Positions 16,125-25,009 of a stretch of 37,649 bases of DNA are shown one piece after another. Within the stretch, counting starts at the first letter, position 1; every line of letters begins with the position of its first letter. The notes under the pieces are model-generated. The model did no database searches. It was not told the origin of the DNA and saw only the letters and a list, made by a program, of their open reading frames with translations. The position numbers and the translations under genes were made by a program. This DNA comes from JAWLFY01 sp964462125 (lineage in GTDB: Bacteria; Planctomycetota; Planctomycetia; Pirellulales; Pirellulaceae), in NCBI GenBank assembly GCA_964462125.1, contig CAYWXT010000019.1:1-37649 (forward strand), in the 5' to 3' direction.

Positions 16125-17915
16125 TCAGCGGCTCGCCCGGGCTGCCTCGGTCGGCTCTTGATCATCCGAGTTCGGCGCCGACTGAGCTTGCTTGCCGATC
16201 GTCAGAATCGTCTGCACCACGTCGATCAGTTGATCGAGGCGGAACGGTTTGAACAGCACTCCCTTGGGATGCAGTCCGTTCTGGCGAGCTTTGACAATCG
16301 AGTGTCCCGGGTCGTATCCGAATCCGGTCATCAAGACCATCGGCACCCGTTCCATGATGTCGCCTAAGCGGAGCATCAACTGGTAACCGCTGTAGTCGGG
16401 GAGTTTGATGTCGCTGATGATCACGTCGTAACTTTCCGAGCCGCCACTACCGCGAACCATGAGCACCGCCTCGTCCCCCTTGTGGGCTGTTTCGACGACG
16501 CAGCCGTATCGTTCAAGCAGTTGATGGGCGTCTTCGCGGACCTGATCGTCGGCGTCGACGACCAAGATCTTCTTCCCTTTCAGGTTCGCGTTCCGGGAGG
16601 TCTGGACGCCCGCCGGGACCGCCTCCAGCGGCGTCATCCGCTGGCCAATCTGCTGAATTGTGCGCTTGATGTCTCGGGCGTTCTGCAAGATCCGCCGCAG
16701 CCGATCGACCACCTCCGGACTGTGACCGATGTAGCCTTCCATGACGTTCACGGCGTCGTTCAAGATCTCATCGACCGGCATCGCCACAGCGCTGTGGATC
16801 GCATCACAGCTCTGTTGCGCCGTGTTCGCCTTCTGGGCGACCAGCAATTCCAGCGTGTTGAGCGCGAAGGCCACGTCGCGGGCGAAAATCTCCAAAAACT
16901 GCAAGTCACTGTCGCCGAACGCCGCCGGCTCGGGACTCTCGACGTTGATCGTGCCAAGTACCTGGTCGTGCAGAATCAGCGGCACCGTCAAGGAACTTCG
17001 CGCGTTGGCGACGCCGGGGATGAACAACGGGTCATTGACCACGTCGTTGCAGACGTAACTCATCCCGCTGGCCGCCACATAGCCGGTGATGCCACTTCCC
17101 TGGGGATGGGCGAACAGCTGTCGGTCGGCCGCCTCCTGGTCAATCCCCACGCTGAGCAGCGGCACCAGATTTCCCGTCGCGTGTTCCAGCAGCCGGATCT
17201 CGATGACCTCGAAGTTCAACAAGTCGCGGAGGTAGTGGCGAATGTTTTCCTTCAGCAGGTCGATCCGCTCGTCGACCTCCATCATGAAGATTTCTGAAGG
17301 CCGCAGGTCGGCCAGCTCGCGGCCCGCCTGGTGAATCGCGGCCAGCTTCTGCTGCTGAAGGATCTCCTCGGTGATGTCGCCGACGGTCACGATCAATTGC
17401 CGCGTCCCGTCGGTCTGGGTCACCGGCGCCGCGTGTACCTGGTAGAACCGGTTGTCGTCGCTGTGCAGCGTGCTGTTACTCTCCTCCCCGGTCGCCAACG
17501 CCGTGTGGAAGGGGCAAAAGTCCGGGCCCATGATCTCCGGGTTGCTGAGGAGTTCGTAGAACCCCATGCCCAGCGACGCATGCTCCGGCCGGCCGGCCCA
17601 CTGCAGCAATCGCCGGTTGCTCCACAGCACCCGTAGGTCGCTGTCGAGCAAGGCGACCCCCTCGGGCATGTCCCGCAGCATCACCCCGCTCTGTGTGATC
17701 CCGCGGATCTCGCTGATCTGGGGAAGCTGGTCCCGGGCAATCCACACGCCCCGGACATCGGGCTCTTCCAGCTGCTCGAATGCCTCCACAGCGGTATCGA
17801 CTACCACGACAGGTTCCTGCCGAAGATCTTTGGGAAATGTCGACGGGTCGCCCAAACAAACGAATTTGCCTGAGTCACCCGCGGCAGAATGTCCTGCCTG
17901 CGAAGATCGATTCAT
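16125..17915 (-). CDS. PAS-GAF-receiver signalling protein
   Basis: 596 aa from ATG at 17915, chosen because GGGAG lies 7 nt upstream; the open frame continues further upstream without support. Residues 1-75 are an unassigned N-terminal domain that may be a receiver-like remnant (VVVVDTAVEAFEQL). A PAS domain spans about 78-185 (DMPEGVALLDSDLRVLWSN, ITVGDITEE-like end), a GAF domain about 215-360 (GITGYVAASGM, SSLTVPLILHDQVLGTINVE), then a four-helix-like stretch 365-425 that looks like a degenerate dimerisation domain without a clear phospho-His, then a receiver with D502 (VIISDIKLPDYSG) and Lys in VLFKPFRLDQ. No HATPase domain is present, so it is not a kinase by itself; it may act as a phosphorylated scaffold or sensor. 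Confidence 0.85.
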   Translation of the reverse strand: MNRSSQAGHSAAGDSGKFVCLGDPSTFPKDLRQEPVVVVDTAVEAFEQLEEPDVRGVWIARDQLPQISEIRGITQSGVMLRDMPEGVALLDSDLRVLWSNRRLLQWAGRPEHASLGMGFYELLSNPEIMGPDFCPFHTALATGEESNSTLHSDDNRFYQVHAAPVTQTDGTRQLIVTVGDITEEILQQQKLAAIHQAGRELADLRPSEIFMMEVDERIDLLKENIRHYLRDLLNFEVIEIRLLEHATGNLVPLLSVGIDQEAADRQLFAHPQGSGITGYVAASGMSYVCNDVVNDPLFIPGVANARSSLTVPLILHDQVLGTINVESPEPAAFGDSDLQFLEIFARDVAFALNTLELLVAQKANTAQQSCDAIHSAVAMPVDEILNDAVNVMEGYIGHSPEVVDRLRRILQNARDIKRTIQQIGQRMTPLEAVPAGVQTSRNANLKGKKILVVDADDQVREDAHQLLERYGCVVETAHKGDEAVLMVRGSGGSESYDVIISDIKLPDYSGYQLMLRLGDIMERVPMVLMTGFGYDPGHSIVKARQNGLHPKGVLFKPFRLDQLIDVVQTILTIGKQAQSAPNSDDQEPTEAARASR

Positions 17916-18301
17916 CGATCCACTCCCACCCCAATACCACGAAACCGGCAAACCGGCCACCAATCGTGATGGCAAGTCCGACCTCGAAGGTGCTACGCGA
18001 TGCACCGATCGCGGACGCCCTCCTTGCCAATCTTACGAAACGAAGCCGCTCTTGTCATATGCGGAAACTTGCCCCGGCCCCGTTCCGATGCACTTTCCGC
18101 TCCCCGGCTCCCCGGCTGCTCGACCCGCCGTCACTGCTTGCTTATCGTTTTCCATGACCCCGTTTCTCCAGCGTCCTCCTCCCGATTCGCTAATCCGAAG
18201 CCCGGGCGCCCCGCACGCCTCCGGCCGGGCTGGCTCGCCCGTAGCATTGCCACCCGTTCGATTATTTCGACCAATTCCCGCTGCGTGCCCCCCGCGAATG
18301 A

Positions 18302-18329
18302 TTGACACCCCAGCACAGTCGTCTAGATT
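18302..18329 (+). promoter_or_regulatory. Candidate promoter of the repeat protein
   Basis: TTGACA at 18302-18307, 16-bp spacer, TAGATT at 18324-18329. The -35 is perfect and the -10 is partial. It would give a leader of about 100 nt. Confidence 0.4.
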
Positions 18330-18400
18330 CAACGCCCCCTGGGCCTACGGTTCGCCCATTTTGCGCAGCCGTTACAAGTTTTTTCGTACTTTGACTATGC

Positions 18401-18415
18401 CTCACAGGCTGTGAG
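18401..18415. promoter_or_regulatory. Palindrome in the leader of the repeat protein
   Basis: CTCACAG-G-CTGTGAG, two perfect 7-bp arms, just upstream of the Shine-Dalgarno. It could be an operator or a short mRNA hairpin. Confidence 0.4.
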
Positions 18416-18422
18416 ACGGATT

Positions 18423-18429
18423 GGAGGGA
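18423..18429 (+). promoter_or_regulatory. Shine-Dalgarno GGAGGGA deciding the start at 18439
   Basis: GGAGGGA ends 9 nt before ATG 18439. The ATG at 18430 is too close, and TTG at 18421 lies upstream of it, so the signal-peptide start at 18439 is favoured. Confidence 0.7.
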
Positions 18430-18438
18430 ATGGCTTCG

Positions 18439-20205
18439 ATGAAAGCATACATGATGACACGATCGATCGGGCTGGCTGCAGTGGTCCTGTTGACCGCCCC
18501 AGTACTGGCGGAATCCGCCGACACCAGCCCCGGCTCCGACAGCAGCCCCGGCTATCGCGAAGTGACGGTGATGCGGCCGCAGTACGTCACCGAAACACGG
18601 AAGGTGCCCACGACCACCTACGAGCGGGAGAAACGTACCCGCATGAAGAAAGTCCGACGCTGCGTCGCCCGCGTCGAATCCCGGGAGCAGACCTACACGG
18701 TGAACGTCCCCCGCAAGGAAACCAAGACCGAGACCTACCAAGCCAAGGTTTGCGTTCCCTACACCGAAGAGGTCTCCTACGACGTTCAGGTCCCGGTGAC
18801 GACCGAAGTCGAGCAGACCTACACGACCAAAGTGCCGGTCACCGAGGAGGTCGAACAGACCTACACGGTCCAGGTTCCCTACCAGGAAACCAAGACCCAG
18901 ACCTACACGGTCAACGTCCCCTACGTCGAAGAGGTCGAAAAGACCTACACCGTCCACAAGCCGGTGAAGAAGACGCGTGAAGTGTCCTACCAGGTCTGTG
19001 TCCCCTACACCGAAATGGTGACCCAAACCTACAACGTCAAGGTCCCGGTGCGGGAAACCAAAACCCAGACCTACACGGTCAACGTCCCCTACGTCGAAGA
19101 GGTCGAACAGACCTACACCGCCTGTGTTCCCTATACCGAGCAGGTCGAACAGACGTACAAGGTTTGCGTTCCCTATACCGAGCAGGTCGAGCAGACCTAC
19201 ACGGTCAAAAAGCCTGTCCAGCAAACCAAGACAGGTACACGGAAGGTCACCAAGTGCGTCCCGGTGACGACGATGAAGACCGTGACCCGGGACCAGGGAC
19301 GCTACGAATGCCAAGCGGTCGAAGTCCCCTGTGCCTCCGGCTGCGATGTTTCCCCCTGCGTTACCTGTGGCCCCCAAGTCGCCTACCGCCGCGTTTGGGT
19401 GCCCAACGTGGTGACCAAAGAGGTCCCGGTAACGACCTACAAGCGGAAGACGACCGAGGTGCCGTACACCTACACGGCGACCAGCTACGAGACCGAGTCG
19501 CGGACCCGGACCGTCCCCGTCACCAAGACGCGGATCGAGGAGCGGACCCGGACGGTCAACGTCAAGAAGTACCGCACCGAGCGGCGGACCCGGACCGTTC
19601 CGGTTCGCAAGTGTCGCCAGGAACAACGGACTCGCGAGGTCCCGGTGACGAAGTATGTCACCGAAACCCGCACCCGCGAGGCTCCGGTGACCAAGACGCG
19701 GATGGAAAACCGCACCCGCGAGGTCTGCTACACCGAGATGGTTCCCGAGCAGCGGACCTGCGTCGTCAAAGTTCGCAAGTGCCGGCCAGAGGAACGGACC
19801 CGCGAGTACACTGTCACCAAGTGCCGCCCCGAAGAGCGGACCCGCACGGTGCCGGTGACAAAGATGGTCGCTGAAACGAAGACCCGGATGGTCCCCAAGA
19901 CGACCTACGAAACCGAAACGCGGACCCGCGAGGTGACCAAGCACCGCTGGGAAACCGAGGAGCGGAGCCGCGATGTGACCTACGTCGTCTGTGAACCCGA
20001 GACCCGCACGCGAACCTACGACGTGACCGTCTACGACACCGTCACCGAAGAGGTCCCGGAGACCTACACCGTCTGCGTGCCGGTCAAATCGATGAAGGAA
20101 GTCCAGTACCAGGTCTGCCGTGCCGTGCCGACGACCGTCCAAGTCCCGCTCTGCCCCACCGCCTGCGGAGCAGGACCAGCCGCCGGTTGCAGCGTCTGCC
20201 GGTAG
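18439..20205 (+). CDS. Secreted 14-residue-repeat protein (YTV / RTR repeats)
   Basis: 588 aa. A signal peptide (SIGLAAVVLLTAPVLAES) is followed by a Thr/Val/Glu/Arg-rich protein. Two uninterrupted arrays share a period of exactly 14 residues. Array A has 13 units of the TYTVNVPYVEEVEQ type, and array B has 12 units of the RTRTVPVTKTRIEE type. A cysteine-containing spacer (CASGCDVSPCVTCG) separates them. Each unit alternates polar and hydrophobic residues as in beta strands, so a beta-solenoid or fibre is plausible. The C-terminus is Cys-rich (CPTACGAG, CSVCR). Proteins of this look are frequent in Rhodopirellula-type planctomycetes, where they are often labelled as protocadherin-like or hypothetical; their role is unknown. 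It is a single-gene unit with a strong terminator. Confidence 0.9.
   Translation: MKAYMMTRSIGLAAVVLLTAPVLAESADTSPGSDSSPGYREVTVMRPQYVTETRKVPTTTYEREKRTRMKKVRRCVARVESREQTYTVNVPRKETKTETYQAKVCVPYTEEVSYDVQVPVTTEVEQTYTTKVPVTEEVEQTYTVQVPYQETKTQTYTVNVPYVEEVEKTYTVHKPVKKTREVSYQVCVPYTEMVTQTYNVKVPVRETKTQTYTVNVPYVEEVEQTYTACVPYTEQVEQTYKVCVPYTEQVEQTYTVKKPVQQTKTGTRKVTKCVPVTTMKTVTRDQGRYECQAVEVPCASGCDVSPCVTCGPQVAYRRVWVPNVVTKEVPVTTYKRKTTEVPYTYTATSYETESRTRTVPVTKTRIEERTRTVNVKKYRTERRTRTVPVRKCRQEQRTREVPVTKYVTETRTREAPVTKTRMENRTREVCYTEMVPEQRTCVVKVRKCRPEERTREYTVTKCRPEERTRTVPVTKMVAETKTRMVPKTTYETETRTREVTKHRWETEERSRDVTYVVCEPETRTRTYDVTVYDTVTEEVPETYTVCVPVKSMKEVQYQVCRAVPTTVQVPLCPTACGAGPAAGCSVCR
18691..19236 (+). repeat. Array A: 13 x 42-bp coding repeats
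   Basis: Thirteen consecutive units of 42 bp, no gaps. The DNA core acctacacggt(c)(aa)cgt recurs. Two units, TYTVNVPYVEEV, are almost identical at DNA level (near 18901-18942 and 19069-19110), pointing to recombination or duplication. Confidence 0.92.
19501..20004 (+). repeat. Array B: 12 x 42-bp coding repeats
   Basis: Twelve consecutive 42-bp units beginning cggacccg(g/c)acc or a close variant, encoding RTRxVPVTKxxxEx. Same period as array A but a different, strongly basic consensus. Confidence 0.9.
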
Positions 20206-20238
20206 TCGCTGCCACGCCCTGTGGTGCCAACACGTCGA

Positions 20239-20272
20239 CCTCGGAGCCCCGTCAGGTGCTCCGAGGTTTTTT
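20239..20272 (+). terminator. Intrinsic terminator after the repeat protein
   Basis: 9-bp stem (cctcggagc 20239-20247 with gctccgagg 20258-20266), 10-nt loop, then TTTTTT at 20267-20272, 33 nt after the stop codon. Confidence 0.92.
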
Positions 20273-20342
20273 GTTGGCGGGTTTTCAATGCTCTCCCAGA
20301 TGGGAAAAGTTTCAAGCTGTCGAGTCGGGGCTCTCCCCCGCT

Positions 20343-21614
20343 TCACACCTCGATCAGATCGCCGCGGGCATCGAACGCCAGGGGGGCCGGTTCGCTGCTC
20401 AGATCCAGGTCCTCTCGGCGTCGGGCGTCCTTCAAATACGCGGCGCTGCACGCCACTTCGCTGACGTGAAGCGTGTCGGGGATCCAGAGCCAGCGTACCT
20501 GGTCCGGATCGGCGCATAGACGCTGCGTCAACGCCACCTGCAGTACCTCGCGGTCGCTGGGGTAATGAACCGGGATCGCCGCGGCGGTCACGTGGTTGCT
20601 CGTCAAACAGTTGATGCGGGTGAAGTCCACATTCATCTGCTCGATCAGGCCCGTGTGGCAGAACTCGGCGATTCCAATCCCGGTGGCGTTGCCGGCTGAC
20701 TTTTCGGTCAGTCCCCGGACGTAGATGTGCCGGATCTTGGGGAACTCGTCCGGCATGGCGGCCTTGTCGTTGGCCTTGCGGCCGACCAGGTTGGTGTCCA
20801 TCCCGCTACCGCTGATCTCCTTGCCGATGCGGTCGATGATCAGCAGGTCAGCGTGGTCGAACGGTAGCCGCGGCATCCGCTCGTGAGCCAATTCCAATAA
20901 AGAAGGCTCGCGCGTCAGGAACGCCTCCGGCTCGATCGCCTCGACCAGGCTCGTTTGCTCATAGGCATCTTCGACCAACGCAAGCCCCAGCCGAATCGGC
21001 ATCTCCTTGACGAGCCACGGGACGACCTGCTGGGTGATTTCGCTCAAGCGATAATCGACCTGGGGGAAGACGCGATGATAGACCTCCGCCCCGTCCCGTT
21101 TGCCCAGTCCGATCAGCAGCATTTTGCAGAGTCCGCTTTGCAGGTTCCCCACGAGCCGCGTGTGGGGCTTGACCCGGTTGATCACGACCACATGATCGGC
21201 ATCCCGGGCGACCCGTGAGAAATGGATTGGGATACCGCTGGCCGTGGTCCCGGCAACGACCGTCTCCATCGAAGCTTCGACCGGACATCCAAGCGACGCG
21301 GCATCGACGCCATAGGTCGCCAGGACCGCCGTTTGCCCCGCCGCGGTCGCTCCGCCGTGGCTTCCCATCGCGGGGACAATGACCGGCTGAGCCCCCAACG
21401 CTTGGAGGTACTGCACGGTGGTCGCGACGACAGCGCTGAGGTTGGCAATCCCGCGGCTGCCGACCGCCACCGCGACCGACTGCCCGGGGCGGATCGTTTG
21501 GGCAAGTCCAGATGACTCGAGCGTCTCCCGCGCTGCTGCCGAGACGTCGTCCAATGCCAGCGACGGAAACGGCTGGCGGACGCGAAAAAACTCAGGAAGC
21601 TCTGGCTCGGCCAT
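20343..21614 (-). CDS. LarA-like (lactate racemase N-domain, former DUF2088) protein
   Basis: 423 aa, close to the LarA length. Recognisable stretches are SVAVAVGSRGIANLSAVV, VIVPAMGSHGGATAAGQ, INRVKPHTRLVGNLQSGLCK and LIGLGKRDGAEVYH. LarA proper is a nickel-pincer racemase of lactate; other members act on different 2-hydroxy acids and their cofactor needs the LarB/C/E proteins, none of which are in this window. The substrate is therefore unknown. No signal peptide. It starts 6 nt after the stop of the DUF1570-like/LRR gene and is probably cotranscribed with it. An alternative label as an iron-sulfur or DUF362-type protein cannot be fully excluded. Confidence 0.65.
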   Translation of the reverse strand: MAEPELPEFFRVRQPFPSLALDDVSAAARETLESSGLAQTIRPGQSVAVAVGSRGIANLSAVVATTVQYLQALGAQPVIVPAMGSHGGATAAGQTAVLATYGVDAASLGCPVEASMETVVAGTTASGIPIHFSRVARDADHVVVINRVKPHTRLVGNLQSGLCKMLLIGLGKRDGAEVYHRVFPQVDYRLSEITQQVVPWLVKEMPIRLGLALVEDAYEQTSLVEAIEPEAFLTREPSLLELAHERMPRLPFDHADLLIIDRIGKEISGSGMDTNLVGRKANDKAAMPDEFPKIRHIYVRGLTEKSAGNATGIGIAEFCHTGLIEQMNVDFTRINCLTSNHVTAAAIPVHYPSDREVLQVALTQRLCADPDQVRWLWIPDTLHVSEVACSAAYLKDARRREDLDLSSEPAPLAFDARGDLIEV

Positions 21615-21620
21615 CGTGTG

Positions 21621-23387
21621 TCACTCCGTCCGCAATTCCAGCGGGTTGATTTCCAGTTTCGGCTTCCGCCTCCGGAGCCGCCGCAGTCCCTCGGCATCGA
21701 CGGCGGTGCGCTGCAGATCGACCGCACCCAGTTCCTTCAGTGAGCCGAGCTTGTCGATCGAATCGTTGCTGACGCCGCTGCCGGTCAGCCACAGCGTTTC
21801 CAAGACCGATTCGTTGGGCAGCACCGCCATCAACTGGTCATCCGACGCGGTCCAGCTCAGGTCCAACTCCCGCAGGTGGCGCGCCTTGCCAAGCCAGGAA
21901 CCGAGCTGCGGCGTGACCTTCGTCTCCTCCAGACTCAGTTGTTGCAGATCAACCGGGTCGGGCACCAGCCGGGTGACGTCTCGGTCGGTGATCGGAAGGC
22001 GGGACAGATCGAGCCACTGCAATGTTCGTTGAGGAGGGATCGACCGCAGCCCGGCCCCAGTCACTTCGCACTTCGCCAAATACAGCTCCCGCAACGGCCG
22101 GTTGACTCGATTGTTCAACAAGTCCTCGTCATCGACACGCAGGAACGACTCCAGCAAACCATCCCCCTCCGCCCTGTCGTCGTCGAAGCCGGAAGGAGGC
22201 TCCTTCAGCTGGCTGGGAATCTGATAGAGCTCGGCCAATTTGGCGAACGTCCAAGAGCGGAACACGCCTCGGTCGGTGCCCGACCGGTCGTCGCGCTGCT
22301 GGTCGCCAGATCCCCCCGGGTCATCGAGCAGCCGATGCGTTTGGGCGATCGCGTGGGCGTACCAGCGAGCCAGGTCGGCACGCTGCTGCGCTGCCTCCCG
22401 ACCGTCGGCGCGTAGTTCCGACATCGGCATGCGGTCGTCTCGGGTCAACACGCGATGCCGGGCGAACTGCAGTCGGGGCGAGTCCCAGCCGCCGAGGGTG
22501 CCGTCGCGGGAACCGATCCAAAGCGATTCAAAGTAGCCGGCGATCCCTTCCACCAGCCAGAAATCACGCGTCTCGCCAGGCGGGTTCCGTCCCAAACCAG
22601 AGCGGGTCGCCTCGCGGAACATTTGGTGAACCAGTTCGTGCCGCCGCGTTGCGGCATCATCCGGCTCAGCGGCGTACAGGAACGTGATCCGCATTGGGTC
22701 GCTGTAATATCCCGTCGACTGCTCAATCCCCGGAACTTGGCGTCCAAGCGTCTGGCGGTACTCCGCCGCATCGCGAAACAGCACCACCTTCATCTTGCGG
22801 GCGGTGGTGATCCGGGCCGAGCTACCGCTTAGGAACTCGGCCACCGGCATTGAGTCGTCGAGCCCCGACAAGGCGAGCGAGACCTGGCGGCTTCCCTCCC
22901 ACAGCGGGTAAAAGGTCTGCGTCCAAATCCAGTAGCAACGCTCCAGGTCCTCAACGATCTGCTGGCTGGTTTGTGCCTCCGCGCGGGTGAAGAGCTGGAA
23001 GTGGGGCGTCTCAAGCTGGCGGTAGCTCCCCGGCCGCCAGCCGAGTTCCCGCGGTGCCGACCGGCCACGCCGCGAGCTCGCGGTGACGGCCGACTCCGGT
23101 GGCAGGCCTAGGAATTGACGAATCGCGGCATCGGATGGGTCACGTTGATGCGCGAGCCAGACCTGCAGGTAACGCCGCCAGCCCTCGGGGGTCGCCGGTC
23201 CGAAACCGTCGCACGGAAGTCGTACACGCGAGGTGTCCAACGGGGAGTCAGAAGAAGCATCGCTGGGAAGCGGAAAAAAGCAGGTTGTCCGGTCCGCTGC
23301 GATCGTCACCCTGACGCCGTTGAGCCACACCGCGCAGCAGAGCAGAGCCAGAAAAGTGGCCGGCGCCGCGGGGAAGACTCTGCACAT
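21621..23387 (-). CDS. Secreted DUF1570-like metallopeptidase with leucine-rich repeats
   Basis: 588 aa from ATG 23387; the frame is open upstream to 23471, but the chosen start puts the hydrophobic signal segment (TFLALLCCAVWLNGV) at the N-terminus. Residues about 125-300 look like a gluzincin domain: TPHFQLFTRAE, RRHELVHQM (H250, E251, H254) and WLVEGIAGYFESL with the third ligand E280. Residues about 440-580 hold leucine-rich repeats of the ribonuclease-inhibitor style (LRELYLAKCEVTGAGL, LQWLDLSRLPITDRDV, LRELDLSWTASDDQL). A secreted peptidase with an LRR interaction surface is the best reading. It is divergent from the sulfatase, with starts only 68 bp apart, so the two may share regulation. 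Confidence 0.78.
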   Translation of the reverse strand: MCRVFPAAPATFLALLCCAVWLNGVRVTIAADRTTCFFPLPSDASSDSPLDTSRVRLPCDGFGPATPEGWRRYLQVWLAHQRDPSDAAIRQFLGLPPESAVTASSRRGRSAPRELGWRPGSYRQLETPHFQLFTRAEAQTSQQIVEDLERCYWIWTQTFYPLWEGSRQVSLALSGLDDSMPVAEFLSGSSARITTARKMKVVLFRDAAEYRQTLGRQVPGIEQSTGYYSDPMRITFLYAAEPDDAATRRHELVHQMFREATRSGLGRNPPGETRDFWLVEGIAGYFESLWIGSRDGTLGGWDSPRLQFARHRVLTRDDRMPMSELRADGREAAQQRADLARWYAHAIAQTHRLLDDPGGSGDQQRDDRSGTDRGVFRSWTFAKLAELYQIPSQLKEPPSGFDDDRAEGDGLLESFLRVDDEDLLNNRVNRPLRELYLAKCEVTGAGLRSIPPQRTLQWLDLSRLPITDRDVTRLVPDPVDLQQLSLEETKVTPQLGSWLGKARHLRELDLSWTASDDQLMAVLPNESVLETLWLTGSGVSNDSIDKLGSLKELGAVDLQRTAVDAEGLRRLRRRKPKLEINPLELRTE

Positions 23388-23455
23388 CAAACCGTCGATC
23401 CCATTAGAATTGCATGCCAATTGAAATCCCCAACGACTTACCCCCCTCAGAGCCG

Positions 23456-25009
23456 ATGCGTTATTTGTCACCCTTGGCGCCCTGTGCCCGGACCGTGCCG
23501 CTCCTTGCCGTCATTGTGATCAGTTTCTCGCTCGCTGTCGCCTCCGAGGCGGCGGAACGAAACGTGGTGTTCTTCATCACCGACGACGAGAGCCCGACGC
23601 TGGGGTGCTATGGGGACCCGGTCGCCGCGACCCCGGCGATCGACGAGGTTGCTCGCGACGGATTGATTTTTCGCAATGCCTACGCGACCACCGCTTCGTG
23701 CAGCGCCAGTCGGAGCGTCGTGATGAGCGGGGTGCACAACCACCGCAACGGCCAGTATGGGCACCAGCACAACTATCACAAGTTCGCGTCCTTTCACGAC
23801 GTCGTCGGCCTGTCGTTGCCGCGGGTCATGAGCCGTGCCGGTTACCGGACGGCACAGATCGGCAAGTATCACGTCGCCCCGGAAGCGGTTTTTCGCTTCG
23901 ATACGTACCTGCCGGGCAACTCGCGGAGCCCGGTGGCGATGGCGGAGAATTGCCGGGAGTTTATCACGGAAAGTAGCGACGACCGACCGTTCTTCTTGTA
24001 CTTCGCGACCTCCGATCCCCATCGGGGCGGCGGCAAGGACGAATCGTCGACCCGAGAGTTGAAGCCCGACCTGTTCGGTAACAAACCGGAAGGGGGGAGT
24101 TATCCCGGCGTCGAGGAGGTTTTCTTTGACCCGGAAGACGTGGTGGTCCCCGCGTTCCTGCCGGACACGCCGGAGACCCGCGAAGAGCTCGCCCAGTACT
24201 ACCAGTCCTGTGCCCGCATCGATTCGGGAGTTGCCAAGCTCATTGAAATCCTGAAAGGGGCCGACCTCTACGACAAGACGCTGATCGTTTTCACCAGTGA
24301 CCATGGGATGGCGTTCGCCGGGGGCAAGACGACCGTCTATGAAGGGGGGCTGCGGGTGCCGATGGTCGTCCGCGACCCCTACCAGTCCAAGCGCGGTGTC
24401 ACCTCCGACGCCCTGGTCAGCCATATCGACATCACCCCCACACTGCTCGACTACGCCGACGGCCTCGATTCGAAAACCAACGGGCCAAAGGATCCGATCG
24501 ACGTCGACGCCTTCTGGAAGGAACGGGACGAGGCGGTGAAGGACAATCGAGACGGGGGGCGCCCCTTCGATTCCTATCACGGCGAGTCGTGGTTACACTG
24601 CTTGTCCGATCCTGAGGCGGACCATCACGACGAAATCTTTGCCTCCCACACGTTCCATGAGATCCAGATGTACTACCCGATGCGGGTGGTCCACGATGGG
24701 CGCTACAAGTTGATCTGGAACATCGCCCACCCGCTGCGATATCCCTTCGCCTCCGACTTGTGGGCCGCCAGCAGCTGGCAGGCACAGTGGGCCAAAGGGA
24801 TGGATGCCCCCTACGGCAACAAGACCGTCGGCCAATATGTCCAGCGCCCCGAGTTTGAACTTTTCGATATCGTGGCCGACCCGGAGGAGACCACGAACCT
24901 CGCCGACAGCCCCGGCCACGCTGAACAGCTGGAGACTTACAAGGCGAAACTCAAGGAGTTGCAGCGTCAATACGAGGACCCTTGGATCATGAAGTGGGAT
25001 TACGAGTGA
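23456..25009 (+). CDS. Secreted sulfatase (N-sulfoglucosamine sulfohydrolase-like, S1_8 type)
   Basis: 517 aa from ATG 23456 (an ATG at 23414 would add 14 residues before the same signal peptide, TVPLLAVIVISFSLAVAS). Metal-binding Asp pair in FFITDDESPTLGCYG; the formylglycine motif is C82-S-A-S-R86, the accepted CxAxR variant, in ASCSASRSVVMSGVHNHRNG. Later metal site DHGMAFAGGKTT. The overall pattern fits enzymes that cleave N-linked sulfate from glucosamine. Maturation needs an active FGE or anSME; the FGE-like protein at the left end lacks the catalytic cysteines, so the activator must be elsewhere. It is the first gene of the rimB-rimK operon, with its stop overlapping the next start. 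Confidence 0.93.
   Translation: MRYLSPLAPCARTVPLLAVIVISFSLAVASEAAERNVVFFITDDESPTLGCYGDPVAATPAIDEVARDGLIFRNAYATTASCSASRSVVMSGVHNHRNGQYGHQHNYHKFASFHDVVGLSLPRVMSRAGYRTAQIGKYHVAPEAVFRFDTYLPGNSRSPVAMAENCREFITESSDDRPFFLYFATSDPHRGGGKDESSTRELKPDLFGNKPEGGSYPGVEEVFFDPEDVVVPAFLPDTPETREELAQYYQSCARIDSGVAKLIEILKGADLYDKTLIVFTSDHGMAFAGGKTTVYEGGLRVPMVVRDPYQSKRGVTSDALVSHIDITPTLLDYADGLDSKTNGPKDPIDVDAFWKERDEAVKDNRDGGRPFDSYHGESWLHCLSDPEADHHDEIFASHTFHEIQMYYPMRVVHDGRYKLIWNIAHPLRYPFASDLWAASSWQAQWAKGMDAPYGNKTVGQYVQRPEFELFDIVADPEETTNLADSPGHAEQLETYKAKLKELQRQYEDPWIMKWDYE

Larger units (their letters stand above)
17916..18438. other. Divergent intergenic region without a convincing gene
   Basis: 523 bp between the PAS-GAF-receiver gene (-) and the repeat protein (+). 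Open frames here have atypical composition and no family resemblance. It holds a candidate promoter (18302-18329), a palindrome (18401-18415) and the repeat-protein ribosome binding site (18423-18429). Confidence 0.6.

Noticed and set aside
18691..19236. Regular 42-bp repeats as a CRISPR array
   Set aside because: They are contiguous, imperfect and coding with no spacers.
18262..20517. Very long minus-strand open frame (751 codons), Gly/Asp-rich
   Set aside because: Antisense of the 42-bp repeat arrays, which explains its own repetitive look; the plus-strand gene has a signal peptide, ribosome site and terminator.
23468..24580. Minus-strand open frame of 370 codons opposite the sulfatase
   Set aside because: The sulfatase motifs on the plus strand are unmistakable.
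245..25009. FGE-like protein as the activator of the window's sulfatase
   Set aside because: The catalytic cysteines are missing, it is about 22 kb away on the other strand, and it is embedded in the chemosensory operon.
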